Part shown: positions 6,706-14,029 of the stretch, piece by piece
Layout: every line of letters begins with the position of its first letter
How positions within the stretch are numbered: the first letter of the stretch is position 1
Assembly: GCA_003695605.1 (NCBI GenBank)
Contig: RFIK01000020.1
Coordinates: forward strand, 1-21,554
Source of the DNA: Chlorobiota bacterium
Lineage (GTDB): Bacteria; Bacteroidota; Ignavibacteria; Kapaibacteriales; NICIL-2
Reading direction: 5' to 3'
Length of the DNA: 21,554 nucleotides
Notes under the pieces: generated by a model
Databases searched by the model: none
Told to the model about the DNA's origin: nothing
The model's input: the letters and a program-made list of their open reading frames with translations, nothing else
Program-made: the position numbers and the translations under genes

Positions 6706-7886
6706 CGTTCGATCTCGTGAGGATGTTGATCAGGCAAATACACAGGCAAGATAACGTAGGGATCGCCGGGTTGATGGGGATAGCACTTGCCGATGGGGAA
6801 GGCAAGCTCGCTGAGTCCATACGAGCGGAAGATCTCCTCGATCGCTTCGGTGCCGTCCCACTCTTCGGAGACGCAGACGAGCAAGCCGCCGCTTGTCTGC
6901 GGATCACAAGCGATGGCAAGGATGCGTTTGTACGACGCCCACTGTTCCTCCAGCGATCGGCTATCGAAAGGCGACTTGTGGGATGTGCGAGAGTCGTACG
7001 ACACAAACTCTTGAGCCAGGCCGACCAGCTGGCCGTAGCTAAACCAGTTGCGACGCGTGCCGCCGGGAATTGCATCCATGTCAATGTACGCATCGGTCCA
7101 GGGGAGGACCGGGACGGCATCCCACTCCAGCTCGATAACGACGTTGCTCGACCGCGCGATTTCGAGCAAATGCCCGAGCAACCCGAAGCCGGTGACGTCG
7201 GTCATTGCAGTGACGCCTTCCGTCCGTGCGAAGATTGGACCGAGCCGATTGAGCGTGGTCATCCAGCTGATGGCGCGTTCAACGTCCTTTGGGCGTGCAA
7301 TGCCGCGCTTTTGTGCAGTTGTCACCACGCCGATGCCGAGCGGCTTGGTCAAGTACACGTGGTCGCCAGGCATGGCGCCAGAATTTCGTTTGAGGTACGG
7401 CAGCTCGACGACCCCGCTGACAGCTAAGCCGTAGATTGGCTCAGGTGCGTCAATGCTGTGGCCACCTGCCAGTGGAATGCCGGCTTCGTCGCATACGTCG
7501 CGGCTTCCGCGAACAACGTCTGCGGCGACGTCCGGTCCGAGCTTTTCGATTGGCCAGCCAAGGATGCCAAGCGCCATCAGCGGCATGCCACCCATTGCGT
7601 ACACATCGCTGATTGCATTCGCGGAGGCGATGCGTCCGAACTGGTACGGATCGTCCACAATCGGCATGAAAAAGTCCGTCGTGCTGACAAGCCCAGTGCC
7701 ATTACCGAGGTCGAGCACAGCAGCGTCGTCGTGCGTGTCGTTGCCGACGAGCAATTCTGGATGCGTTCGTCGGCTGGTTGTTTGGCCGCGAAGAATCTCC
7801 TCCAGAACGCGCGGGCTGAGTTTGCAGCCACATCCAGCGCCATGGCTGTACTCGGTCAATCGAAAAGGGGTACGCTTTGCATCCAT
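6702..7886 (-). CDS. selD: Selenide, water dikinase (selenophosphate synthetase)
   Basis: 394 residues, longer than the ~347 of the E. coli enzyme, with the extra length in the C-terminal half. The N-terminal active site YSHGAGCGCK is intact, with C19 and K22 equivalent to E. coli C17 and K20. The catalytic residue is cysteine, not selenocysteine. Other family blocks are NDTHDDAAVLDL, STTDFFMPIVDDPYQFGRIASANAISDVYAMGG, AGGHSIDAPEPIYGLAVSG, MTDVTGFGLLGHLLEIA and CDPQTSGGLLV. SelD makes selenophosphate from selenide and ATP for selenocysteine, 2-selenouridine or Se cofactors. No selA, selB, selC or mnmH is visible, so the use of selenium here is unknown. It is divergent from the exported three-gene module and coupled to pntAA. 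Confidence 0.96.
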   Translation of the reverse strand: MDAKRTPFRLTEYSHGAGCGCKLSPRVLEEILRGQTTSRRTHPELLVGNDTHDDAAVLDLGNGTGLVSTTDFFMPIVDDPYQFGRIASANAISDVYAMGGMPLMALGILGWPIEKLGPDVAADVVRGSRDVCDEAGIPLAGGHSIDAPEPIYGLAVSGVVELPYLKRNSGAMPGDHVYLTKPLGIGVVTTAQKRGIARPKDVERAISWMTTLNRLGPIFARTEGVTAMTDVTGFGLLGHLLEIARSSNVVIELEWDAVPVLPWTDAYIDMDAIPGGTRRNWFSYGQLVGLAQEFVSYDSRTSHKSPFDSRSLEEQWASYKRILAIACDPQTSGGLLVCVSEEWDGTEAIEEIFRSYGLSELAFPIGKCYPHQPGDPYVILPVYLPDQHPHEIER

Positions 7887-7929
7887 GGGCGATAGCTCTC
7901 AAGTCTCGAGTAGAGCACGTAGCCAGCTG

Positions 7930-7936
7930 CAAATTA
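7930..7936 (-). promoter_or_regulatory. Possible degenerate -7 box for selD (TAATTTG)
   Basis: The minus strand reads TAATTTG, one base short of TAnnTTTG, 43 nt upstream of the selD ATG in the 164-base divergent gap 7887-8050. Nothing else in that gap is recognisable on the minus strand. Confidence 0.2.
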
Positions 7937-8018
7937 CACATCCGCGTTGGGCCTCTCCGGAGTGGGTGATGTGCGCTGTGGGAACGTTCTCACCGTTGCA
8001 TCGCGCGATGCTCGTTAC

Positions 8019-8026
8019 TATGTTCG
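8019..8026 (+). promoter_or_regulatory. Possible degenerate -7 box (TATGTTCG) for the exported three-gene module
   Basis: TATGTTCG differs from TAnnTTTG at one position and lies 24 nt before the ATG at 8051. A TTG at 7996-7998 could serve as the -33 element at slightly long spacing. Confidence 0.3.
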
Positions 8027-8050
8027 CGGTTGTCACTGGAGGACGATCTA

Positions 8051-9121
8051 ATGCGACGTATGCTAACTCGGAGGATTGGGCCGGTAACGGTTGCTACACT
8101 CTTGCTGGTAGAGGTGGTTGGTGCGCAGGATTGTCGGGATTGCCCGCTTCCGGGGCGTGTAGCCAAGGATGGCCAGCAGCTCTACGTATTGCTTCGCGAT
8201 CGCGTTCGTATTGAGCAGTGTCGGTCGCTGGTGCGGAGCTTTCTGCCTGATGGCGTCACGCAAGCAGTGCGCATTCAGTATCTGGTCGGTGGCAGGTGCC
8301 GCGATACACTGGTGCCGGTCGGCAGTATCCTCGAGGCAGGGACGGTCGGCTTGGGGCTCGATGACCACCCACGCATTTTCCCGATACTGCCAGTGCGACA
8401 GTACGAGCGACGTGTACGTCCGCCGGAGCCATCGGCATCGTTTGTTGAGCTACATGCAAGTGGTGGCGTCACGGGAAAAGATGCTTCGATTCGGAAGATT
8501 GGCTCAGCGCAGCTTTTCCCTTCGCTCGAAGCAGTCATTGCACCATTTGGGACGTGGCTTGGAAAGCGATGGGCATTCGGTTTTTTAGCAGGAGTAAGCT
8601 CCGATGGTATGCGTTGGCGAATTCCCCTTGGGGGGCAGCTCCGCTATTGGTTCTCACCGCAAGGCGAAATCACACGCACCGCAGGCTACCGACCCGATTC
8701 GTGCACGTTCAACGAGCAAACACCGATTGTGCTCGGCGATGACTACCGCGAGATCCCTGTCCCTGCTGTGCAGTTTGATCCCTCGGCAGCCTACGTGGTG
8801 GACTACAGGGAGCAGTCAACGGGCTGGCAGCCATTCCTTTTCCTCGAAGGAGGAACGTTCCTGAATACGGGCTTTGCCGGTGCTGGCAAAGACCCCTCAC
8901 TCAATCCTGAAGAGTACAGCCAATGGTTCATCGGTGCGGGAGCAGGGACTATCGCATGGAAGTGGCTCGTGATAGCTGTTGGGTATCGCTACCAGCGGCT
9001 CAACGTGCGAACGCCGTGCGCAATCTGTCCGCCGTCAGTGGATGCGCCAGAAAACTTCATTGTCAACACTGCTCGGCTCCATTGTGTGCTCTTCAAGGTT
9101 GGTGCGCATTTCCAATTCTGA
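8051..9121 (+). CDS. Exported protein with N-terminal Cys-rich segment and probable outer-membrane beta-barrel
   Basis: 356 residues, not recognised as a named family. The ATG at 8051 is chosen because GGAGG at 8038-8042 lies 8 nt upstream; a TTG at 8030 would precede this site. A signal peptide ends near VVGA|Q (residue 25). The mature chain starts at once with a CxxC pair (C28, C31), followed by two more cysteines in a ~70-residue domain. From about residue 125 the sequence alternates hydrophobic and polar residues with glycine and aromatic turns (ELHASGG, RWAFGFLAGVSS, PLGGQLRYWFS, QPFLFLEGGTF, WKWLVIAVGYRYQR). It ends in FKVGAHFQF, a plausible barrel-assembly signal with a terminal Phe. 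It is first in a tight three-gene unit. A second CxxC (CAIC) sits in a late loop. Function is unknown. Confidence 0.7.
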   Translation: MRRMLTRRIGPVTVATLLLVEVVGAQDCRDCPLPGRVAKDGQQLYVLLRDRVRIEQCRSLVRSFLPDGVTQAVRIQYLVGGRCRDTLVPVGSILEAGTVGLGLDDHPRIFPILPVRQYERRVRPPEPSASFVELHASGGVTGKDASIRKIGSAQLFPSLEAVIAPFGTWLGKRWAFGFLAGVSSDGMRWRIPLGGQLRYWFSPQGEITRTAGYRPDSCTFNEQTPIVLGDDYREIPVPAVQFDPSAAYVVDYREQSTGWQPFLFLEGGTFLNTGFAGAGKDPSLNPEEYSQWFIGAGAGTIAWKWLVIAVGYRYQRLNVRTPCAICPPSVDAPENFIVNTARLHCVLFKVGAHFQF

Positions 9122-9141
9122 ACAACGTGTGAGGTCTCTCT

Positions 9142-11232
9142 ATGGTACGCCGTCGTGCATGGATTGCGTTTGCGGTTGCATGGCTTCTGGTGCAGTGGTC
9201 GTGCCAAAGCCCAGTAGAGCCAACTGCTGAAGTCGTCAGCACGCCGGTTGTGGTCGTCGTCCGTGATCAGAGCGGACAGCCACTCGACGGTGTTTTGATC
9301 CAGTGGGTGATTGTCGATCGCGGCTCGTCACAAGCAGCTATTGACGCAGCGTTCGCACGAGTTCCTGGTACGCAGCAGGCCTATACTGGCAGCGGCGGTT
9401 CGCCTGGATACGTTGCGTTCAGCATACCGGTCCCTGTAGCAAATGAACAAGCACTTGTGCTGCTCAAGACGATACCGCCACCAGACCCTGCGTATCGCGG
9501 ATTTCAGAAAAATGGAGACGTTCGGCTCGATACGATTGTCCCGTGCGGACCAACCACGGTTGTGCTAACACTGATTCGCCGCATTCCCATCGCGTGTACT
9601 CAATCTGTGCAATGCTCCCCACTGAAAGTGACGGTTGCACCTGGGCAATCCGATACGGTGTCGCAAGGGGACTTCATCCAGACCGATGCTGATGTGGTTG
9701 TGCAACAGGTGACCTTCGATCGTCCGCTTCCACCGGGGGTGCAAGTGATCGTTCGGGTACGAATAGGCAACGGCCCGCCAGTGCCGGTTCCTGCTACAGT
9801 GCCGCAAGGGCAGCCATACCGTATCGAATTCACTGTCGTTGCAGCATCGTCGGCGACCACACTCGATACTGTGCTCGAGACAACCATCGTTGTCACGCAG
9901 CAAAATGGCACCCCCTGTTGGGAATGCACCTTTCCGATTGAGTTACACGTTCGTCCGCAACTGCAGTGCGACTGTCCCCCAAGCGGCAAGCAGTATTCCG
10001 TCACTCTGACGGCATGCCTCGGGACAGTGCGCGATACTGTGCTGCGCGTGGATTTCCTCAATCCGAATACACAGTGTAGCTATCGCCTCGTGGTGCAGCC
10101 GAACCAGCAGGAAGACCCCTCCGAGCTCAGTATTATCGCGCTTAGGGTAAAACAGCACGATATCACCGATCTACTCGCAGGTCAGCGGCTTCGTTCAATT
10201 CTCATACGTTTTGCTCCCCGCAGTGCGCGTACGTATCGGGAGAGATTTGTGATCCGTGTGTTCCGTCAGACTGCCCAAGGACTACAGCTCTGCGATAGTA
10301 TGATCGTCGTTGATGTAACAGCCACCAGTGACGCCCCGAGATTCGAGATAGACTCGGCGCGTTCGACACTCTTCCGTCCAGGGCCGAGGGGGTATGAACC
10401 TGATACACTCAAAAACTGTACACTGCGCGACGATCCACTTCGGAGCAAGGGCAGACTTTGCATTCGCAATACGAGTGGCTGTGCCCTCACGCTCGGAGCG
10501 GAGCTTCAGCAAGCGTCGGGTGTTTTCGCTCTCGAGGGAGGATCGCCGCAAGGGGTCACGATTTTGCCTGGTGACACTGCCTGTTTTACTGTTCGCTTTC
10601 TCCCGACGCAATCAGCAGTCTATCCACTCGGGCGGTGTGCGCCGGAGCAACGCAATTTCCGTGCAATGATTGCGCTCCGGAGCGGAAATCAATCTGCGGT
10701 GGTTCCGGTGTTCGGATATGCGAACCTCGACGTTGAGTGCTCCAGCAAGGCGACGGCAGTACTCTACCAATTCGGCGTACAGGATTCCAACGGCACACGG
10801 TACTACATCACGATCAACATCGTCCACAGCGATCGCGAGAACCGGCTCCTTATTGGCGAGCAACTTGATGGGAGAACAGACTCTGTCGAGATATACGTTG
10901 CGCAGCTGATGACAATTGGTCCACCGCCAAACGATGCGAACATCACCTCAGCAGTGCTCGCAACAGGTGCGGCCTCTGGTGTGGAATTCAACATCGTCGC
11001 CCAGAACATGCTTGACCTGCCAATGGACATTTGTGAACTGTTCAACCAATACGCGTGCTCGTTCAATCCGACGCGGTGGACCAATCGGCCAACAGTACGT
11101 GAAGGCGACGTGCTGCTCTTTCGTTTTGGAGGATCGTACGGGATTCTCTGGGTCAAAAAACTCTCATGGAGTAACCGAAGCCCGCAAGCACTACCACAAG
11201 TGGAGGTTCTGACATGCTACCCATTCAATTGA
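9142..11232 (+). CDS. Large exported Ig-like protein, probable lipoprotein, with a choice-of-anchor/ASH-type domain
   Basis: 696 residues. GAGG at 9131-9134 lies 7 nt before the ATG. The N terminus MVRRR + hydrophobic core + QWSC looks like a lipoprotein signal, although QWS-C is a loose lipobox. Residues ~30-140 resemble a carboxypeptidase-regulatory or Ig-like fold (VVVVVRDQSGQPLDGVLIQW). Residues ~150-430 form two or three further beta-sandwich segments with paired cysteines (CTQSVQC, CWEC, CDC). Residues ~440-533 read as an ASH/choice-of-anchor domain (CIRNTSGCALTL ... LPGDTACFTVRFLPTQ ... VPVFGYANLDVEC). The final ~150 residues are unassigned. It probably sits on the outer membrane or the surface as a binding or scaffold protein. 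Its last 19 bases overlap the next gene, so the two are translationally coupled. No enzyme motif is seen. Confidence 0.7.
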   Translation: MVRRRAWIAFAVAWLLVQWSCQSPVEPTAEVVSTPVVVVVRDQSGQPLDGVLIQWVIVDRGSSQAAIDAAFARVPGTQQAYTGSGGSPGYVAFSIPVPVANEQALVLLKTIPPPDPAYRGFQKNGDVRLDTIVPCGPTTVVLTLIRRIPIACTQSVQCSPLKVTVAPGQSDTVSQGDFIQTDADVVVQQVTFDRPLPPGVQVIVRVRIGNGPPVPVPATVPQGQPYRIEFTVVAASSATTLDTVLETTIVVTQQNGTPCWECTFPIELHVRPQLQCDCPPSGKQYSVTLTACLGTVRDTVLRVDFLNPNTQCSYRLVVQPNQQEDPSELSIIALRVKQHDITDLLAGQRLRSILIRFAPRSARTYRERFVIRVFRQTAQGLQLCDSMIVVDVTATSDAPRFEIDSARSTLFRPGPRGYEPDTLKNCTLRDDPLRSKGRLCIRNTSGCALTLGAELQQASGVFALEGGSPQGVTILPGDTACFTVRFLPTQSAVYPLGRCAPEQRNFRAMIALRSGNQSAVVPVFGYANLDVECSSKATAVLYQFGVQDSNGTRYYITINIVHSDRENRLLIGEQLDGRTDSVEIYVAQLMTIGPPPNDANITSAVLATGAASGVEFNIVAQNMLDLPMDICELFNQYACSFNPTRWTNRPTVREGDVLLFRFGGSYGILWVKKLSWSNRSPQALPQVEVLTCYPFN

Positions 11233-13256
11233 TCAGTGCCGTTCTGCTTGGAGCAGCTACGGTTACGCTTGCACAAGTCGAACCGCTTTCGGCGCTCAAC
11301 ACACCGGGTGATGAGCGTGCCGTCGGTGTCCGGTTGGACTCAGCTGGAACGGAGCTTTGGGTTACAGCGCAAACGTCTGGTTCCGAGCGAATGCTGAAAG
11401 TGTACCGCCTCAGCAACGGCCAGATTCTCCCGCTTGCACCGCCACCAGAGCCTATCAATGTTCCTTCCCAGCCGTGGCGGAGCGCCCGGACGGGATGTGC
11501 TGCGTTCCCGCTCTGCACCCCGACCTATGGCGTGTTCGTATCGAACCGCGTAGTCGCTGGAAAAGATTTCGATAACGACCTCTACCACATGCGGTATCGC
11601 GACAATCGGTGGATCATTGCGCGGCTCGACTCCGTCTGCTCGGAGTGGTGGGACGATACGCCTTCGCTTTCACCCGATGGTCGGTTGCTCTTCTTTGCGT
11701 CCGATCGCGAAGGCCATCAGTACGGCAGGACCGATCTCTTCGTCAGTCGTTGGCTCGACTCGACGTGGAGCCGGCCGAGCAAACTCGCAATCTCAACGGA
11801 GCGGTGGAACGAGCAATCACCCTACGCAGCCGCTGATGGCTACCTCTACTTTTCGACCGATCGTTCCGGCGACTTCGACATCTGGCGTGTGTCCTACGAT
11901 CCCTCCACCGGACAGACTGTTGGGTCGCCAGAACCAGTGCCCTTCCCTGGCGTCAATCAACGTGGCACACACGAAGGCAGCCCCGCGTTCGCGGAACGCG
12001 GAACGCTCTTTCTGTTCAGCAGCAATCGAACGCAACGTGGCGATTACGACATCTTCGCCTACCGCCGAGCGCCACAAGGAAGCGATTCGCTCACCATTCT
12101 TGTTGTCGTACGGAGCCGCGTAGTGGATTGGCTCACTGGTGCGGTGGAAGATTCGATCAGCGTCTATCGCGATCGCCCAGTCCAGGTGCGCGATCTTCTG
12201 AGCGGCGAACTCCGGACGGCGACAACTAATTCGGATGGGCTAGTTCGCTTCCCTCTCCCAATGCGGCCACTTGAGCGATGGGAGGTCGTTGCCCACGTGC
12301 ATTCACCGCGGTACGTTTCCTCGCGCGATACGCTTGTGCTCAGCAGCCTCTGCAAAGATCCGCCTGTGCATACGCTCGTCGTTTGGGATACTGCTGCATT
12401 GGTTTCGCCGCGTTGCGTTCAGGATTTCCCAGTCAAGAACGTACGCTTTTTTGTGACGGGCTATTGGTGTCCGACGACACTACGCTATGCCCCATGGCTA
12501 CCGTGCTCACCGATCCTTCTGCTCGACACCTGCACAGTCATCACCTACGAGCAGCCGGTGCTCGTTTGCCAGGAAAACGAAATCTTTCGCTACCGCCTCG
12601 TTTTCATACCGCCGCGTGTTGAACTTCTCCGTCGCGAGGGCAGTGCATGTATTGACATGGCCGAAGCACGCAGTAAAGGGACGCTCTTTGCCCAGGATGT
12701 TGATGCTGCGCTCGAGCGCATCATCAATTCGATGACATCGGCACTCCAAGCGCCGTGTGTGCAGCGCGCGGTAGCGGAAGGTAAGCGCGTAACTATAACC
12801 GTAACGGGGTGGACCGACCCGCGACCGCTTGATGCCTCTTGCATGTACACGGGACCGACGATTCCAACCCGCTACGGCGTTGTACGGCTCGATACCCGCG
12901 ATAGTCCGTACATCAGTGGCGATTCGCTCGCCGGCGGTGGACGGATTGCGTTCATTCGCTCCAAGGCTGGCGGCAATTACCTGCTCTCGCAGCTCCGAGC
13001 ATACTACGCGGCAATCCTGCTCGACCGATTGTGGGAGGAGTTCGTCCCGACCTACGCATCGCTCAAAGCCCGCGAACAAATCGAGGTTGTTGCCGTCGGG
13101 AAAGCCGTATCACAGGAGAACCGTGACTTTAGCGAGCGCCGATCCATCGAAGTGCGAGTGGAAGTACCGATGCCGGAACAGCGCGTCATTGCTGGTGCGA
13201 TCCCTGTCCCAGGCTCAACTGTAGTGCTCTGCCAGCCCCAGTGTGCCGAACACTAA
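11214..13256 (+). CDS. PD40 beta-propeller / CRD / OmpA-like exported protein (PorE-like architecture)
   Basis: 680 residues. GGAGG at 11202-11206 is 7 nt before the ATG. A signal peptide covers residues 1-20 (ending TLAQ). PD40/WD40-like repeats follow at ~147-285: DTPSLSPDGRLLFFASDREG, EQSPYAAADGYLYFSTDRSGDFDIW, EGSPAFAERGTLFLFSSNR..DYDIF. A CRD-like segment lies at ~290-390. A cysteine-rich stretch (~395-470) comes next, then an OmpA-like domain from ~520: TVTGWTD in place of GHTD, NYLLSQLRA matching the NxxLSxxRA peptidoglycan-binding helix, and RRSIEVRVE at the end. This order recalls PorE of the type IX secretion system, which also has TPRs; none are present here. It probably anchors an outer-membrane complex containing the two preceding proteins to peptidoglycan. 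Confidence 0.8.
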   Translation: MLPIQLISAVLLGAATVTLAQVEPLSALNTPGDERAVGVRLDSAGTELWVTAQTSGSERMLKVYRLSNGQILPLAPPPEPINVPSQPWRSARTGCAAFPLCTPTYGVFVSNRVVAGKDFDNDLYHMRYRDNRWIIARLDSVCSEWWDDTPSLSPDGRLLFFASDREGHQYGRTDLFVSRWLDSTWSRPSKLAISTERWNEQSPYAAADGYLYFSTDRSGDFDIWRVSYDPSTGQTVGSPEPVPFPGVNQRGTHEGSPAFAERGTLFLFSSNRTQRGDYDIFAYRRAPQGSDSLTILVVVRSRVVDWLTGAVEDSISVYRDRPVQVRDLLSGELRTATTNSDGLVRFPLPMRPLERWEVVAHVHSPRYVSSRDTLVLSSLCKDPPVHTLVVWDTAALVSPRCVQDFPVKNVRFFVTGYWCPTTLRYAPWLPCSPILLLDTCTVITYEQPVLVCQENEIFRYRLVFIPPRVELLRREGSACIDMAEARSKGTLFAQDVDAALERIINSMTSALQAPCVQRAVAEGKRVTITVTGWTDPRPLDASCMYTGPTIPTRYGVVRLDTRDSPYISGDSLAGGGRIAFIRSKAGGNYLLSQLRAYYAAILLDRLWEEFVPTYASLKAREQIEVVAVGKAVSQENRDFSERRSIEVRVEVPMPEQRVIAGAIPVPGSTVVLCQPQCAEH

Positions 13257-13262
13257 TTGGCA

Positions 13263-13270
13263 TATTTTTG
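13263..13270 (+). promoter_or_regulatory. Bacteroidota-type -7 box (TATTTTTG)
   Basis: Exact TAnnTTTG match, 43 nt before the ATG of the thioredoxin-like gene and just after the stop of the OmpA-like gene. It is flanked by a 4-base inverted repeat (GGCA/TGCC). It suggests that the redoxin gene can be transcribed apart from the upstream module. Confidence 0.45.
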
Positions 13271-13313
13271 CCCCAGCCCCGAACGAGTGTCAAACATTCG
13301 AAGATAGCCTGCG

Positions 13314-13913
13314 ATGTACCGCATTCTCGCTCTTGCGTTGATGATCGCTGCAGTTGCGCTGGCCCAGGGTTACCGCACAGGTGAGTTGGTCGAAGACTTC
13401 TCGCTGCGCTCGACGAGCGGGAAAACTGTTTCGCTCACCTCGCTCGGCGATGTGCGCGGAGCGATCGTTGTCTTTACATGCAACCACTGTCCCTACGCGA
13501 AAAAGTACGAAGACCGCATCATCGCGCTCCACGATGACTATGCTCCCGAAGGTTATCCGGTTGTTGCTATCAATCCGAACGATCCGAGCCAAGTCGCCGA
13601 GGATTCGTTCGAGAACATGATCAAGCGAGCAAAAGAGAAGAACTACCCCTTCGAGTACCTCTTCGATGAAACGCAAGAGGTAGCGCGCCGTTTCGGTGCC
13701 ACGCGAACGCCGCAGGTCTTCCTCCTCCAGCGGGAGAGCGATGGAAAATTCCGCCTTGCGTACATCGGCGCCATTGACGACAGTCCGGACGATCCGAAAG
13801 CGGTCGAGCAAGAGTATGTGCGCAACGCCATCAGTGCGCTCCAAACGGGATCGAAAGTTGATCCGAGCTTCACCAAAGCGGTCGGCTGTACGATCAAGTG
13901 GCGGAAGAAGTAA
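13314..13913 (+). CDS. Exported thioredoxin-fold / peroxiredoxin-like protein
   Basis: 199 residues with a signal peptide (MYRILALALMIAAVALAQ). The mature chain is a redoxin: EDFSLRSTSGKTVSL, then GAIVVFTCNHCPYAKKYEDR with the C56-N-H-C59 active site, VVAINPNDPSQVAEDSFENM, YLFDETQEVARRFGATRTPQVFLL (cis-Pro after Thr) and a C-terminal helix. The 'CNHCPY' variety is a common ~200-residue thioredoxin-family group annotated as redoxin/AhpC-TSA-like. It should act in the periplasm or at the membrane. Its substrate, whether peroxide or protein thiols, cannot be decided. The adjacent cysteine-rich exported proteins make a role in disulfide handling attractive but unproven. One further cysteine (in VGCTIKW) is near the C terminus. 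Confidence 0.85.
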   Translation: MYRILALALMIAAVALAQGYRTGELVEDFSLRSTSGKTVSLTSLGDVRGAIVVFTCNHCPYAKKYEDRIIALHDDYAPEGYPVVAINPNDPSQVAEDSFENMIKRAKEKNYPFEYLFDETQEVARRFGATRTPQVFLLQRESDGKFRLAYIGAIDDSPDDPKAVEQEYVRNAISALQTGSKVDPSFTKAVGCTIKWRKK

Positions 13914-13997
13914 TGGGCGTTCTCTGCGAGTGGTGCCGTACCGGCACGAACTCAGTGTCCGCATGGCTGTGAGATAGCATCGCATTTTCACGTGCAG

Positions 13998-14024
13998 AGC
14001 GGGGCGAGCCTGGCTCGCCCCGCT
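13998..14024. terminator. Perfect 11-bp GC-rich hairpin between convergent genes
   Basis: AGCGGGGCGAG (13998-14008) and CTCGCCCCGCT (14014-14024) pair perfectly around a 5-base loop. The hairpin lies about 5 bases past the TonB-receptor stop on the minus strand and 84 bases past the redoxin stop on the plus strand. A T-run is missing on both sides, so it probably serves both directions as a terminator or roadblock of the U-poor kind. Confidence 0.6.
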
Positions 14025-14029
14025 GCGCG

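Noticed and set aside
6648..7427. 259-codon open frame on the plus strand
   Set aside because: It lies wholly antisense to selD and the start of pntAA, both with intact conserved motifs. The translation shows no known fold or start signal.
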